A stretch of 64,000 nt of DNA from Planctomicrobium piriforme (GTDB taxonomy: Bacteria > Planctomycetota > Planctomycetia > Planctomycetales > Planctomycetaceae). Of this stretch, positions 41,554-51,100 are shown piece after piece (within the stretch, counting starts at the first letter, position 1; every line of letters starts with the position of its first letter). The DNA lies in NCBI RefSeq assembly GCF_900113665.1, contig NZ_FOQD01000008.1, positions 62,001 to 126,000 on the forward strand, given 5' to 3'. The notes below the pieces were generated by a model. It had not been told where the DNA came from, did no database searches, and was given only the letters and a program-made list of their open reading frames with translations. The position numbers were made by a program, and so were the translations under genes.

Positions 41554-42333
41554 CTACTTCTTCCGCAGGATGAACACGACGTCTTCGGTTTCTGCTGTGA
41601 TCTCGACGGTTGTCTTCACGTCGTATACGAAGTCGTGGATGACGGCGACTTCGAATTCGGGGCAGCGTGAGAGCAGGCTCTTGAACTGCTTGTCGGTGTA
41701 GGTGCGGTAGTTCATTTCGTCGATCAGGCGGAACTGTTTGGTCGGCGTGTAGATGTCGAACGTCATGCCGAGTTGTTCGTTCCGCTTTTTGAGATCCAGA
41801 TTCTTGCACCACATCGCTGAATTCACTTGAAGATGACCGCGTCGGGCGGTCCATTCCTCATGCTCGATGCGGTCACCTTTGGTGGGGGTGAGGTGCAGGC
41901 CCAGGATGTAGAGTCCCCCTTTGGTGAGGGCGTTGCCCATGCAGTGCAGATGACTCTCGGCCGCTTTCTCCGACGACAGGTGCCGGAAGCTGTTGATGGT
42001 GTTGAATGCCGCGTGAAACTTTTTCTTCACTGTGAAGTCGGCCATGTCGCCGATGCTGACGGTGGGGGTGAAGCCTGCCTTTTTCATGCGCTTGTTGCAG
42101 AATTCGACCGCCTTCGGGTTGAGGTCGTTGCCGGCGACTTCGTAACCCGCCTTGGCAAGTTTGATGAGCAGGCGACCAGTTCCGCAGGCCGGTTCAAACA
42201 CCCGCTGCACAGGGCACTTTGCATACTCATCAAAACATTGCAGCAGGAACTTGTATTCCGCCTGCCAGTCCGACCCGAACAGCAGGTCGTAGTACTTGGG
42301 GTAGTCGTAAAGATTGGCAGGCGTCTGTTCCAT
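41554..42333 (-). CDS. Class I SAM-dependent methyltransferase
   Basis: 259 residues from the ATG at 42333 (MEQTPANLYDYPKYYDLLFG). SAM-binding motif I is VFEPACGTGRLLIKLAKAGYEVAGNDLN; motifs with FHAAFNTINSFRHL and GLYILGLHL follow. The frame extends 53 residues upstream to 42492, overlapping the kinase 3' end, but that part is Ala/Pro-rich and has no family match. The target is unknown. It lies 83 bases downstream of a Ser/Thr kinase, so the two may be co-transcribed. Confidence 0.88.
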   Translation of the reverse strand: MEQTPANLYDYPKYYDLLFGSDWQAEYKFLLQCFDEYAKCPVQRVFEPACGTGRLLIKLAKAGYEVAGNDLNPKAVEFCNKRMKKAGFTPTVSIGDMADFTVKKKFHAAFNTINSFRHLSSEKAAESHLHCMGNALTKGGLYILGLHLTPTKGDRIEHEEWTARRGHLQVNSAMWCKNLDLKKRNEQLGMTFDIYTPTKQFRLIDEMNYRTYTDKQFKSLLSRCPEFEVAVIHDFVYDVKTTVEITAETEDVVFILRKK

Positions 42334-42416
42334 GTCACCGCTGATGAGAGTTGGAGAATGTTGAAACGTGAAAGCGAGATGCCCGTGCAAACATCGCAAG
42401 CCGATGTCCGTTTCGG

Positions 42417-43934
42417 CTACGGCATGCGCATCGGGCGCTGGGGCGGCTGTTCGGAAGTCATCTGGCGCACTTCCTGGGCGAGTTGCTTCCAACTGCCGGT
42501 CAGGTACTGATTGAACTCTTCGCCATGCGATTGCAGCGTCTTCCTGGCGGGATTCTTGTTGTTGGCGACCGCATCGAGATACGCCTCGCCGACGAGAGCT
42601 TCCGCCGCCAACTGACGATCACCGGGCTCAAAGCTGCGCAGTTTTTCAAGCTGTGCTCGGGCGTCCGCTTCGCGGCGGCGGTCTTTCAGATAGAGCAAAG
42701 CTAACTGCTCGTTGGCGCGGCGTCGCCAGATCTTGTCGTCCGGCAAATCGAACCACGCAATCACCGCCTTGAAGGCATCTTCGTCATCGATGGCGAACAT
42801 TGCATGCACATACTGCTCACGGGCGGTCTTGAAGACCGAAACGTCGCCGAGAGCATTCGGATTGAGCGGCGGCACCCGCGTCCGCAATTGCCAGCCCATG
42901 CCTGCCGTTAATAGAAAGACGAGAATACACAGCGCCGGCAGGACGAGGCCGGGACGGCGGATCGGAAACTGCTTGACCGGGCCGGTCGTCTCATCGCTGA
43001 GTTCGTCGACCGATTCTCCTGTGCGGATCGCCTTCGCCAGTTTACGGACGTCGTTGACGATCACGCCGGCATCGCTGTAACGCTTGTCCGGCTGCTTCGC
43101 GATCATCTTGTCGATCATCTGACAGACGGCAGGCGGTAGATCTGGCCGCACTTCCGAGATGGCCGGCGGCGCTTCGTGCAGATGTTTCACCGCCACGCTC
43201 ACGGCGTTCTCACCCTGAAACGGCGGCACTCCGGCGAACATGTGATAGCAGGTGATGCCGAACGAATAGATGTCGCTCCGCTGGTCGAGCTTGTGCCCGC
43301 TGACCTGTTCGGGGCTCATATACAGCGGCGTTCCCATCGTGACCCCTTCCTGAGTCAGATGCAGCCGCTCGCCCCCTTGCAGTTGGGCCAGCCCGAAGTC
43401 GGCGACTTTCACCTCACCCTTCTTGGTGAGCATGATGTTCTCTGGCTTGATGTCGCGATGCACGATGCCGCGCTCACCGGCCGCCTGCAGCGCGGCGGCG
43501 ACCTGACGCATAATCATCAGCGCGAGCGGCAGATCCAGCGGCCCGCGTTTTTGCAGCAGGGCTTTCAGCGTTTGCCCGTGAACATACTCCTGGACAATGA
43601 AGTGCTGCCCCTTCTCGCATCCGACGGTGTACACCTGGACGATGTTCGGATGGTTCAGGCCGGCCGCGGCTTTGGCTTCGGTTTGAAAGCGTTTGACGTA
43701 GCTTTCGTCCTCCATCAGTTCCGAGCGGAGGAGCTTGAGAGCGACGTTGCGCTTGAGAGTGGTCTGCTCGGCCAACCACACCTCTGCCATGCCGCCCTTA
43801 CCAAGCCGCCGCAGGAGGGAGAATTCCCCCAGTTGACCGCCGACCTGGCGGATGGTGCCTGAGATGGAGGGATTGGCGCGCGTCGGCCCTGCTGTCCCCG
43901 GCTGGCCTGGATTGACACCCCCGAAATCCGACAT
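42417..43934 (-). CDS. Membrane-anchored Ser/Thr protein kinase (PknB-like)
   Basis: 505 residues from the ATG at 43934, preceded by AAGGGA. The kinase domain covers about 38-300: Gly loop LGKGGMAEVWLAEQ, Lys67 in VALKLL, HRDIKPENIML (159-169), DFG (179-181) and the activation-segment MGTPLYMSPEQ. One membrane helix near residue 330 (PALCILVFLLTAGMGWQL) is followed by an extracytoplasmic helical domain of about 150 residues without PASTA repeats. Planctomycetes encode many such kinases. The external domain may sense a signal; this is inference. Confidence 0.94.
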   Translation of the reverse strand: MSDFGGVNPGQPGTAGPTRANPSISGTIRQVGGQLGEFSLLRRLGKGGMAEVWLAEQTTLKRNVALKLLRSELMEDESYVKRFQTEAKAAAGLNHPNIVQVYTVGCEKGQHFIVQEYVHGQTLKALLQKRGPLDLPLALMIMRQVAAALQAAGERGIVHRDIKPENIMLTKKGEVKVADFGLAQLQGGERLHLTQEGVTMGTPLYMSPEQVSGHKLDQRSDIYSFGITCYHMFAGVPPFQGENAVSVAVKHLHEAPPAISEVRPDLPPAVCQMIDKMIAKQPDKRYSDAGVIVNDVRKLAKAIRTGESVDELSDETTGPVKQFPIRRPGLVLPALCILVFLLTAGMGWQLRTRVPPLNPNALGDVSVFKTAREQYVHAMFAIDDEDAFKAVIAWFDLPDDKIWRRRANEQLALLYLKDRRREADARAQLEKLRSFEPGDRQLAAEALVGEAYLDAVANNKNPARKTLQSHGEEFNQYLTGSWKQLAQEVRQMTSEQPPQRPMRMP

Positions 43935-44152
43935 GCAATTTCCCTTCACTGAGCTGGCGACAGCTACTATGGCAGATCGCGATTCTCGCTGCAAAGTGTT
44001 GACTCAGGTGAAGTTTCTGGCCGATCCACCGCGGGGTTTCGATGGGCTGCGGTTGAATCGCGCGGGCAGAACGGCTACGCTCTTCCTCTCCAATTTCACG
44101 AGCGCCGGCGCGGATTCTCTGTAATCTGCGTCCTGGCAAGGAGTTAGATTCA

Positions 44153-44281
44153 ATGGTTTACCGTCCTCGCACCAAATTCAAGATCGAACGCAAGACCAAG
44201 CGATGCTCAAAGTGCAACGCCATGGTCGGGAAGAAGGGGAAACGGGTTCGCTGCAAGCGCTGCGCGAAGCCGGTTGCCTAG
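44153..44281 (+). CDS. Small zinc-ribbon protein, 42 residues
   Basis: ATG at 44153, nine bases after AAGGAG; stop TAG at 44279. The translation is very basic and has two C-x-x-C pairs (CSKC and CKRC, spaced by GKKGKRVR), a zinc-ribbon layout like that of small ribosomal or nucleic-acid-binding proteins. It lies 36 bases before the purine nucleoside phosphorylase gene and is probably in its operon. A good ribosome site, the strict Cys spacing and the intact frame argue that it is real. Function unknown. Confidence 0.75.
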   Translation: MVYRPRTKFKIERKTKRCSKCNAMVGKKGKRVRCKRCAKPVA

Positions 44282-44317
44282 TCCCACTCTGAACGCAAAT
44301 TCGCAGTCGGAGCCGCG

Positions 44318-45154
44318 ATGCTCGATCTCGCCGACAAAGTCGACCAGGCCTGCCAGGCCATCCGCGCCAAATGGAAGAAGGTTCCGCATGCCGGAATCAT
44401 TCTCGGCACCGGACTGGGCGGACTGACCGACGAGATCAAGGTCGAGGCCGAATTCGACTACGAATCAATCCCTCACTTTTTGAAATCGACCGCCACCAGC
44501 CATCGCGGACGCCTCGTCTGCGGCACTCTGGAAGGAGTGCCCGTCGTGGCGATGGAGGGTCGTTTTCATATGTACGAGGGGTATTCCCTCAAGCAGATCA
44601 CGCTGCCGGTGCGGGTCTTCAAAGGCCTCGGCGCCCGGCTCATGATCGTGTCGAACGCCTCAGGCGGGATGAATCCCAACTACACCTGCGGCGATATCGT
44701 GGTCATCGACGACCACATCAACCTGATGGGGGATAATCCCCTGATCGGGATTAACGACGACAAGCTCGGTCCCCGTTTTCCCGATATGTGTGCCCCCTAC
44801 GATCGGGCTCTCGGTGATGCGGCCCTGGAGATTGCCCGTCGCGAGAACTTTGCCGCGCACCGCGGGGTGATGGTGGCCGTTTCCGGGCCCAATCTCGAAA
44901 CCCGGGCCGAGTACCGCTTTCTGCGGGCGATCGGCGCGGATATCGTCGGCATGTCGACGATTCCTGAAGTGATTGTGGCGGTCCACGCCGGTCTGCGGAC
45001 GGTGGGACTGTCGATTGTCACCGATCTCTGCTTGCCGGATGCCTTGAAGCCGGCGGACGTGAATGAGATCATCGCCATTGCCAACCACGCCGAGCCGAAG
45101 CTGCGGACCCTTGTGAAGGGGATTCTGGTGCAGGACGCGAAAGCCGCACTGTAA
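44318..45154 (+). CDS. Purine nucleoside phosphorylase (trimeric PNP family)
   Basis: 278 residues. It cleaves purine nucleosides with phosphate to base and ribose-1-phosphate. Family signatures: GIILGTGLGGL, SHRGRLVCG (phosphate), MEGRFHMYEGY, SNASGGMNP, DHINLMGDNPL, GPNLETRAEYRFLR, GADIVGMSTIPE and TDLC (base recognition). The C-terminus is somewhat shorter than in mammalian PNP. It lies downstream of the zinc-ribbon gene and 69 bases before a metallo-beta-lactamase-fold gene. Confidence 0.95.
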   Translation: MLDLADKVDQACQAIRAKWKKVPHAGIILGTGLGGLTDEIKVEAEFDYESIPHFLKSTATSHRGRLVCGTLEGVPVVAMEGRFHMYEGYSLKQITLPVRVFKGLGARLMIVSNASGGMNPNYTCGDIVVIDDHINLMGDNPLIGINDDKLGPRFPDMCAPYDRALGDAALEIARRENFAAHRGVMVAVSGPNLETRAEYRFLRAIGADIVGMSTIPEVIVAVHAGLRTVGLSIVTDLCLPDALKPADVNEIIAIANHAEPKLRTLVKGILVQDAKAAL

Positions 45155-45223
45155 TCGGCTCCGGTCATGGTTGAGCTGTGCCAGGGGCGGGAAGACCCGT
45201 CGCGATTCGTCTCAGGATCAGCC

Positions 45224-45979
45224 ATGCGTATCGAGCTGCTGGGAACGGGAGGCTACTTCGCCAACGATCGGCGACAGACGGCCTGCCTGTTACTGCCGGA
45301 ACTGGGACTGGCGTTCGACGGCGGTTCCGCCCTCTTCCGAATTTCTGATCGACTGCAGACGCCGGAACTCAAACTCTTCCTCACGCACGCCCACCTCGAC
45401 CACATCGTCGGGCTGCCGTACCTGTTGATGCCGGTGCATTCCAAACAAGTCCAGCGAATTGCCGTGCATGCCACGCAGGCGACGCTCGACGCCGTGAAGA
45501 CCCACCTGTTCGCGACTCCGGTCTTTCCGGTCCCTGTGCCGTTCTCGTGTGAAGAGATCACATCGCCCGGCTCAATGAACATCGCGTCAGACGTCACACT
45601 CCGCTGGCAGGCACTGCCGAGCCATCCCGGCGGGTCGATGGCCTACCGGATCGACGTAACCGATGGAGACGGCCAACGCTCGATGGCCTATGTCACCGAC
45701 ACCAGCCTCGACGGCAGCTATACCGACTTCATTCGGGGCGTCGATCTGCTGATTCACGAGTGCTATTTCTCCGACGAGAAGGCCCACCTGGCCGCACGGA
45801 CCGGGCATTGCTCGGCATCAGAAGTTGCCCGACTGGCGGTCGAGGCGGAAGTAGGCCGAATGGTGATCGTGCATGTCGATCCAACGATTCCGCTGGAAGA
45901 TCCCGTCGGCGTGGAAGGCATGCGCCAGATCTTCCCGCAAACGACGCTGGGGTATGACGGACTGAGCCTGGAGTTTTGA
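45224..45979 (+). CDS. Metallo-beta-lactamase fold hydrolase (RNase Z-like)
   Basis: 251 residues from the ATG at 45224 (MRIELLGTGGYF); the frame extends 19 residues upstream, but no ribosome site supports it. The metal motif H55-x-H57-x-D59-H60 (FLTHAHLDHIVG) is intact, with further ligands expected at LPSHPGG, YVTDTSLDG (Asp) and VIVHVDP (His). The absence of the long flexible arm argues against true RNase Z, so it may act on another phosphodiester. It shares direction with PNP. Confidence 0.85.
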   Translation: MRIELLGTGGYFANDRRQTACLLLPELGLAFDGGSALFRISDRLQTPELKLFLTHAHLDHIVGLPYLLMPVHSKQVQRIAVHATQATLDAVKTHLFATPVFPVPVPFSCEEITSPGSMNIASDVTLRWQALPSHPGGSMAYRIDVTDGDGQRSMAYVTDTSLDGSYTDFIRGVDLLIHECYFSDEKAHLAARTGHCSASEVARLAVEAEVGRMVIVHVDPTIPLEDPVGVEGMRQIFPQTTLGYDGLSLEF

Positions 45980-45984
45980 AGCGG

Positions 45985-46160
45985 TTGAAGAGATAGAAAC
46001 GCAGAGTTCGCCGAGGGCGCGGAGGGATGCGAATACTCCCCTCGCCCCGGTACTCTGGGGAGAGGGGCCGGGGGTGAGGGGCGAGTTGTCATTCACTCAG
46101 CCTCTCTGCAGAGATCATCTGACTTTGCGACCTTTGCGCCTTGGCGTGAGACCCACTCTT
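45985..46160. repeat. REP-like dispersed repeat cluster, copy 1
   Basis: Contains AACGCAGAGTTCGCCGAGGG (45999-46018), an imperfect palindrome CCCCTCGCCCCGG / CCGGGGGTGAGGGG (46038-46081), and TTTGCGACCTTTGCGCCTTG (46123-46142). The reverse complement of 46051-46081 closely matches 52068-52098, so this is a dispersed element present in both orientations. No gene. Confidence 0.7.
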
Positions 46161-46180
46161 TCAATCTGAGTGACCAGCAA

Positions 46181-46747
46181 ATGCGAGCCCGGGATAATCC
46201 TTTTCGAGTTGAGCGGCTGCATGCGTTGGCGTATCGGTTTCTCGACGGCGATCTGGAGAGTCTGCTGGCTCGCTTGGCTGCCCACGGGTATCGCGGCGCG
46301 ATCGTCGGCCCGCATGGGAGTGGGAAGACGACGCTGCTGGGCGAACTGATGAGTCGTTTGAGAAGCCAGGGCCAGTCGATCCGCGAACTACGACTCACGG
46401 AAGCGACCAGGCAGAATCAGACGACCCTGCTGAAAACCTGGCTCGCGAGCGTGCGACCTGGCGAGATTCTGGTCCTCGACGGTGCGGAGCAACTGGACGA
46501 AAACACCTGGCGCGACCTGCTGTCGGCCACGAGTGAAACGTCAGGCTTCCTGATCACCACCCACACCCCCGGCCGCCTGCCGACGGTCTACGAGTGCCGC
46601 ACCACCCCCGACCTGCTGCAACACATCGTGACCACCCTCACCGGCCCGGCGGAGATTTCTGAACACGACCTGCCGGGGTTGTTTGAATCGCATGGCGGGA
46701 ATGTGCGGGATTGTTTGAGGGAGTTGTATGATCGGACGGGGAAGTGA
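46181..46747 (+). CDS. Small P-loop NTPase
   Basis: 188 residues. Walker A GPHGSGKTTLL (43-53) and a Walker-B-like EILVLDGAE (about 94-102), then FLITTHTPGRLPT. The fold resembles AAA/STAND-type ATP-binding modules, but there is no other domain. It could be a transport- or DNA-related ATPase; the family is not identified. It is 200 bases past the metallo-hydrolase gene, separated by the repeat cluster. Confidence 0.75.
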   Translation: MRARDNPFRVERLHALAYRFLDGDLESLLARLAAHGYRGAIVGPHGSGKTTLLGELMSRLRSQGQSIRELRLTEATRQNQTTLLKTWLASVRPGEILVLDGAEQLDENTWRDLLSATSETSGFLITTHTPGRLPTVYECRTTPDLLQHIVTTLTGPAEISEHDLPGLFESHGGNVRDCLRELYDRTGK

Positions 46748-46804
46748 AGAGACAACTCCACGGCAACGCATTCGAACGTGGGGGCAATGAGATGGAGAGC
46801 GGCG

Positions 46805-47899
46805 ATGTCGAAATTCGGCCATATTTTGATGAGCGACCGATTGCTTGCCCGCGATTTCGCTTTTGGTCCGCTGCAGTTTACGAATGCAGACTCCTTTCCG
46901 CTGAATGAAATGTTCTCGTCAGCCAGCGACGGTGAACTCACGTTGACGCTGATGAAAACATTTCCAGCAGAGTCGCCCTGGCATGGAAACTCTGTTGTTG
47001 AGATCTCCATGTCGCAACTGCCTGAAGGTGAAGCGAAGTTTACCGGGAAAGTGAATGCATTCCGGCAGTATAAACCTCGGTCAGGAGTCATACCTGACGA
47101 CCAGCCAATCAACGACACCGTTTTGGCACTCTCCAATGTCTCAGATGATTGGGAACATGATTTCTTTGCTCGCGACAGTCACGACTTGTTTCACATCTAT
47201 CGGTCGAAACAGTGTGGAGTTCTGATTCGGTGGTGTTCCAAGCAGGGACCGATTTTGCATGACCCGCTCTTTTCGGTCGTGGGCGACAATCTTCGATTGG
47301 TTTCCAATCAATGGCAGGCAACGGCTCCGCCGACACGGTTGTTTGAATCTGAAAGGGCTGGTTTTCAATCATTCCTCGATTTGCGAATTGAACAAGAACG
47401 GGTCCGGCGGTTCATTGAAGGCCAGATCCAGGCCTATCCAAACCGAAAGAACATCGGACCTGGTGAACCTGGCAATCCGATCAGTCAGATTACACTGGGG
47501 TTCTATGCTGCACAGGGTGGAAACGTCTGGCTGGTGTTCGATACACGCGTCGATTCCGAGCCAGATGGTGAATGGACACTGTACCTCCGGGACTCCAATG
47601 AGCTCTGTGTTCCGGAATGGGACGGCTTCTATTCAGCCGCTTTTGAAGATGAAAGCGTGACAATCATCACCCATGACGGCCGCGAAGTGGTCATCACGGA
47701 AGAGACTGTTTCTGAAGATTTATTGAACGAGTTGTTCGGAGAGATGCTCGCAGACCTGCTGCGACAACTGCGGGCAGAGGGAGTGTTCTCGGAGCTTCCC
47801 TTACAACCAGGCGCCACATTTGATGCCAGCGAACTCTGCGGATTTTACTGCTGGCCGGGAAGCGATCTGCCCCGCGAAACAGGCCTTGTCAGCAGATGA
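46805..47899 (+). CDS. Hypothetical protein
   Basis: 364 residues from the ATG at 46805 (MSKFGHILMSDRL), with GGAGAG six bases upstream; the frame extends nine residues more. No signal peptide, membrane helix or catalytic motif is obvious. There are many aromatic and acidic residues (for example DWEHDFFARDSHDLFHIY and PEWDGFYSAAFEDES). The base composition is more AT-rich than the metabolic genes, suggesting an accessory gene. It lies between the P-loop gene and the large nuclease-like gene. Function not known. Confidence 0.65.
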   Translation: MSKFGHILMSDRLLARDFAFGPLQFTNADSFPLNEMFSSASDGELTLTLMKTFPAESPWHGNSVVEISMSQLPEGEAKFTGKVNAFRQYKPRSGVIPDDQPINDTVLALSNVSDDWEHDFFARDSHDLFHIYRSKQCGVLIRWCSKQGPILHDPLFSVVGDNLRLVSNQWQATAPPTRLFESERAGFQSFLDLRIEQERVRRFIEGQIQAYPNRKNIGPGEPGNPISQITLGFYAAQGGNVWLVFDTRVDSEPDGEWTLYLRDSNELCVPEWDGFYSAAFEDESVTIITHDGREVVITEETVSEDLLNELFGEMLADLLRQLRAEGVFSELPLQPGATFDASELCGFYCWPGSDLPRETGLVSR

Positions 47900-48090
47900 A
47901 CCGTCCAAAGGACAGTAGACCCACACCCCGAAAAAGGGCATCGCTGTGTAGGCCATGACGGCGAGCCGATGTATTGACTAGTTGTTCATATTAAGAGATC
48001 TGGGGCGAGTAGATCAAACCAAAGTGAGTTTATGGATCTTTAATTCACCGCCAATTTGAACTCCTGTTTTTCGTTCGTCCATTCACTTTG

Positions 48091-48096
48091 TATAAA
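48091..48096 (+). promoter_or_regulatory. Possible -10 box for leaderless transcription
   Basis: TATAAA ends six bases before the ATG at 48103. No ribosome site is seen before that ATG. This spacing would place the first transcribed base at or near the A of ATG. The -35 region (TTTTTC about 18 bases upstream) is weak. Confidence 0.3.
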
Positions 48097-48102
48097 CCTC
48101 TG

Positions 48103-51100
48103 ATGCTCACACATTACGACACAACCGATCTTGCTCAAAAAGCCGGCGCTCTCCACTTGATTCCCGAGAACGCTGATCGCTTGGCGGAGATGGCTCGAAT
48201 CAGCGCCTTGGTCGCAGCCAGCCCGCCGAATCGCGGCTTGCCGTTAAAGATTACAGATTTTGAATGGCGATCATGGGTGAACTCAGAAGAGCCGATGCGA
48301 GGTGCGCCTGAAATATCTGGCGACGATATCGAAGGGCTCTATGTCCAAGAATTTGTCTTCGATGGTGGAGCATTTTTGGCTTTGCCAGTCTGCCAAGCGG
48401 AAGACGGCTTCATACTGCAAACTTTCCTGACAGCAATATTTCAGAATCCGAGATTCTATGACACGGAGTTCAGGAGGAAGGCGGCATCGATCGCAGGCGT
48501 TGGGCTGCTTGCCAGCGACATGGTGATTAAAGCAGTGGGGCTCACTCGTTTCACAATTCCAACACGCACAGATAATGACGAAATCCTATGGCCTTCCAGC
48601 GTACGGGCGAGGCATCTGGAGCATGCTGTGACCCTCAACTTGGTGCACCTACGTGAAGAGCTTGCCAAGCGAAACTACGCCTCAGATGGCATCGATGTGC
48701 TCGCAATGAGATTAGGTGAAGTCGACATCGATTATCACGCTTATAATGAAAATCCAGTTTGGACGAAACCATACCTCGTCGTCGACGACAATTTGATCGT
48801 ACTTTCGGCTTCGACAGTAATTCCAGCCGTTCGGAATGCTTTGCTAGAGTCGGCTGAACGGCATGGAGTCTTGGATCAACTGCTTCATGATTACCATGAC
48901 AGCATTTCCAGAAGTGTCGAAGACTCGGCCGATGAACTCGGTTGGGAACGCTTAAGACCCCCTAAGAGTGACGCGTCAGTCTACGGAAATATGTTCTTTC
49001 AGTTTGACCGGGATAAAATCGCCATCGTCTACCTAGATGTCGACACGACCGCCATCGATCTTGTGGATCCAAATGGTCAAGGTGGCCAGCAATCAACAAA
49101 TCGCGAATGCGATATTGATGATCAAATCAGGGCCAATGATCAATCATCAAGCCTAAGCAGGCAAAATCTTCTTCACCTCAGAGTCATACAAGGGATTGAA
49201 CAGGATTACCTCGCCTCTGAAGAAGATGCTGATCTTCGAGAAGGGTCTTATAGCCTCTCCTTGACTGCCGGAGAATTTGCGATATTTGCTGCGATTAATC
49301 GGGGTGATTCGCTTTCTCTATGGCAAGTTGCCCGCGCTTTTGCTCGACTTTCTCCACATTTCTCAATGATAGCGTCTGGATTTCTTGATCATTACTCGCA
49401 TTTTCGTAACAAGCGTAGTAGCTACCATTTTGGGGACGATCAACAACCTGATCTCGTGTGGTTTGCGGGAACTGGCATCTCGATTCGTCAAGAATATGTG
49501 CAATCCTGCGACCCACATGTGGTACTGTCTCATGATCGCCAATACCTAATTCCTGTATGCAAACTAAACCAGAGAGTCAATGAGCCGGTGTATGCGGCTC
49601 ATCCTTCCCCAAGCGAAAGAATCCTTTTTGTTGTAGAGAAGGATGGGTTTCCAATATGGGTGACATCGCCTCACTCGATCGATGTTAGCGAGTCACCTGC
49701 AAGCACGCTTTACATCCATGTCATTGACGCGATTTCATTTTGGGTGTGGCATCTATTCGACACCTTGATTCAATACCTCGATTCGCGTGAGCGATGCCCC
49801 TTAGCCATCGAAGTAGAAATAGTCGATATTGACGCATGGATTGAGCCTTCACAAGAAATTGGTAACGGGAATGGAATTCGCGTTACAACAAATGGCAACA
49901 CAATTGTGTTTGTGCAGTTGGGCCGCGAGTTTGCCAAGTTGATAGCGTTACCTGACAATGACGGAGATCGTCAGTTGATACAGGCCATTCTGTTTGGTTT
50001 TCTTGACATCTTCGGCGTGTCAATACCGGATTATGAGATTGCAAAAATCCTAGATGTCCATGCCCCTGTTGGAGTAAAGCGCAAGCTGTTGATTCTCTCT
50101 GGTGAATCGAATGCAACACTGTCGGATAGTGGCTTGCCCAAGCGAAGGAAAGTTTCTACCGCCGAAGAAGAGATCATAGCTGATGAAATTGGGGCGCATG
50201 TCAGGGCTAAGCTAGGAGTTGAGAAGGGAGAGTTTAAAGATGGCCGCCAGAATGAAGTCTTTCAATCAATTGTCGGGTTTCTTTTTCATCAGCTCTCAGG
50301 CGAAGTTGCCCAATTGCGGCAAGAGAATAACCTAGAGCAACTCGTGGTCCGGCACGAACGCCTGATTGTCGACCGAAAGCTCCTTGAGATGCAGGTGGCT
50401 ACTCATTTGGCCTGCTATGGAAACTCCCCGGAAACTCGAAAAGAGATCCAAGATGACTTTGTTGCAATTGATCGCGCAGCAATCGCTAGTCGCTTTGTAA
50501 TTGAACTGACCACAACGATGCCACACAATGGGTCGAACAACATATCACTAAGTTGCTATGACAGGCTTCTTGCTCTTGCTTCGGAGATTGCGAACACAGG
50601 CATGGATAGCGACAGCCACAAGTATGGCATTTCGAAGAGAACATTGCAGGTGCTTGGTTCAGGGCGTGTTCGTCAACATACTGGAGAACGGCACAACTCT
50701 GCGATGAGTGGATTCATGAATGAGTTTTACGATCGAATCGCAACAAACGCTCCCAGCAAACTGCGATCTAAGCTCGTTCCACAGCAGGCTAGCCATACCG
50801 GACTACCGCCTTGGGCTCGGAAACTGGACAAAGCTGCAAGTTCGGAGTTTGGATTTTCCCTCACCGAAATGATGGACATTTTCGGTACGATTGCATGGTC
50901 TGAAAGAGTCGATGAGTCCGGATTGGGAATGGCAGATCAGGATGATCTTGTCATGGAGTTGTCGAAAGAGTTGAAAATTGACGAACGGCGGGCTCGTGAG
51001 GCTCTCGAATTGATTACGTTGAGACCGAGAGCCGATTTTCTGAAGCCGCCACAACCATTTGTTAGTACTGATGTGTATCCATGGAGATTCAATCGGGCGC

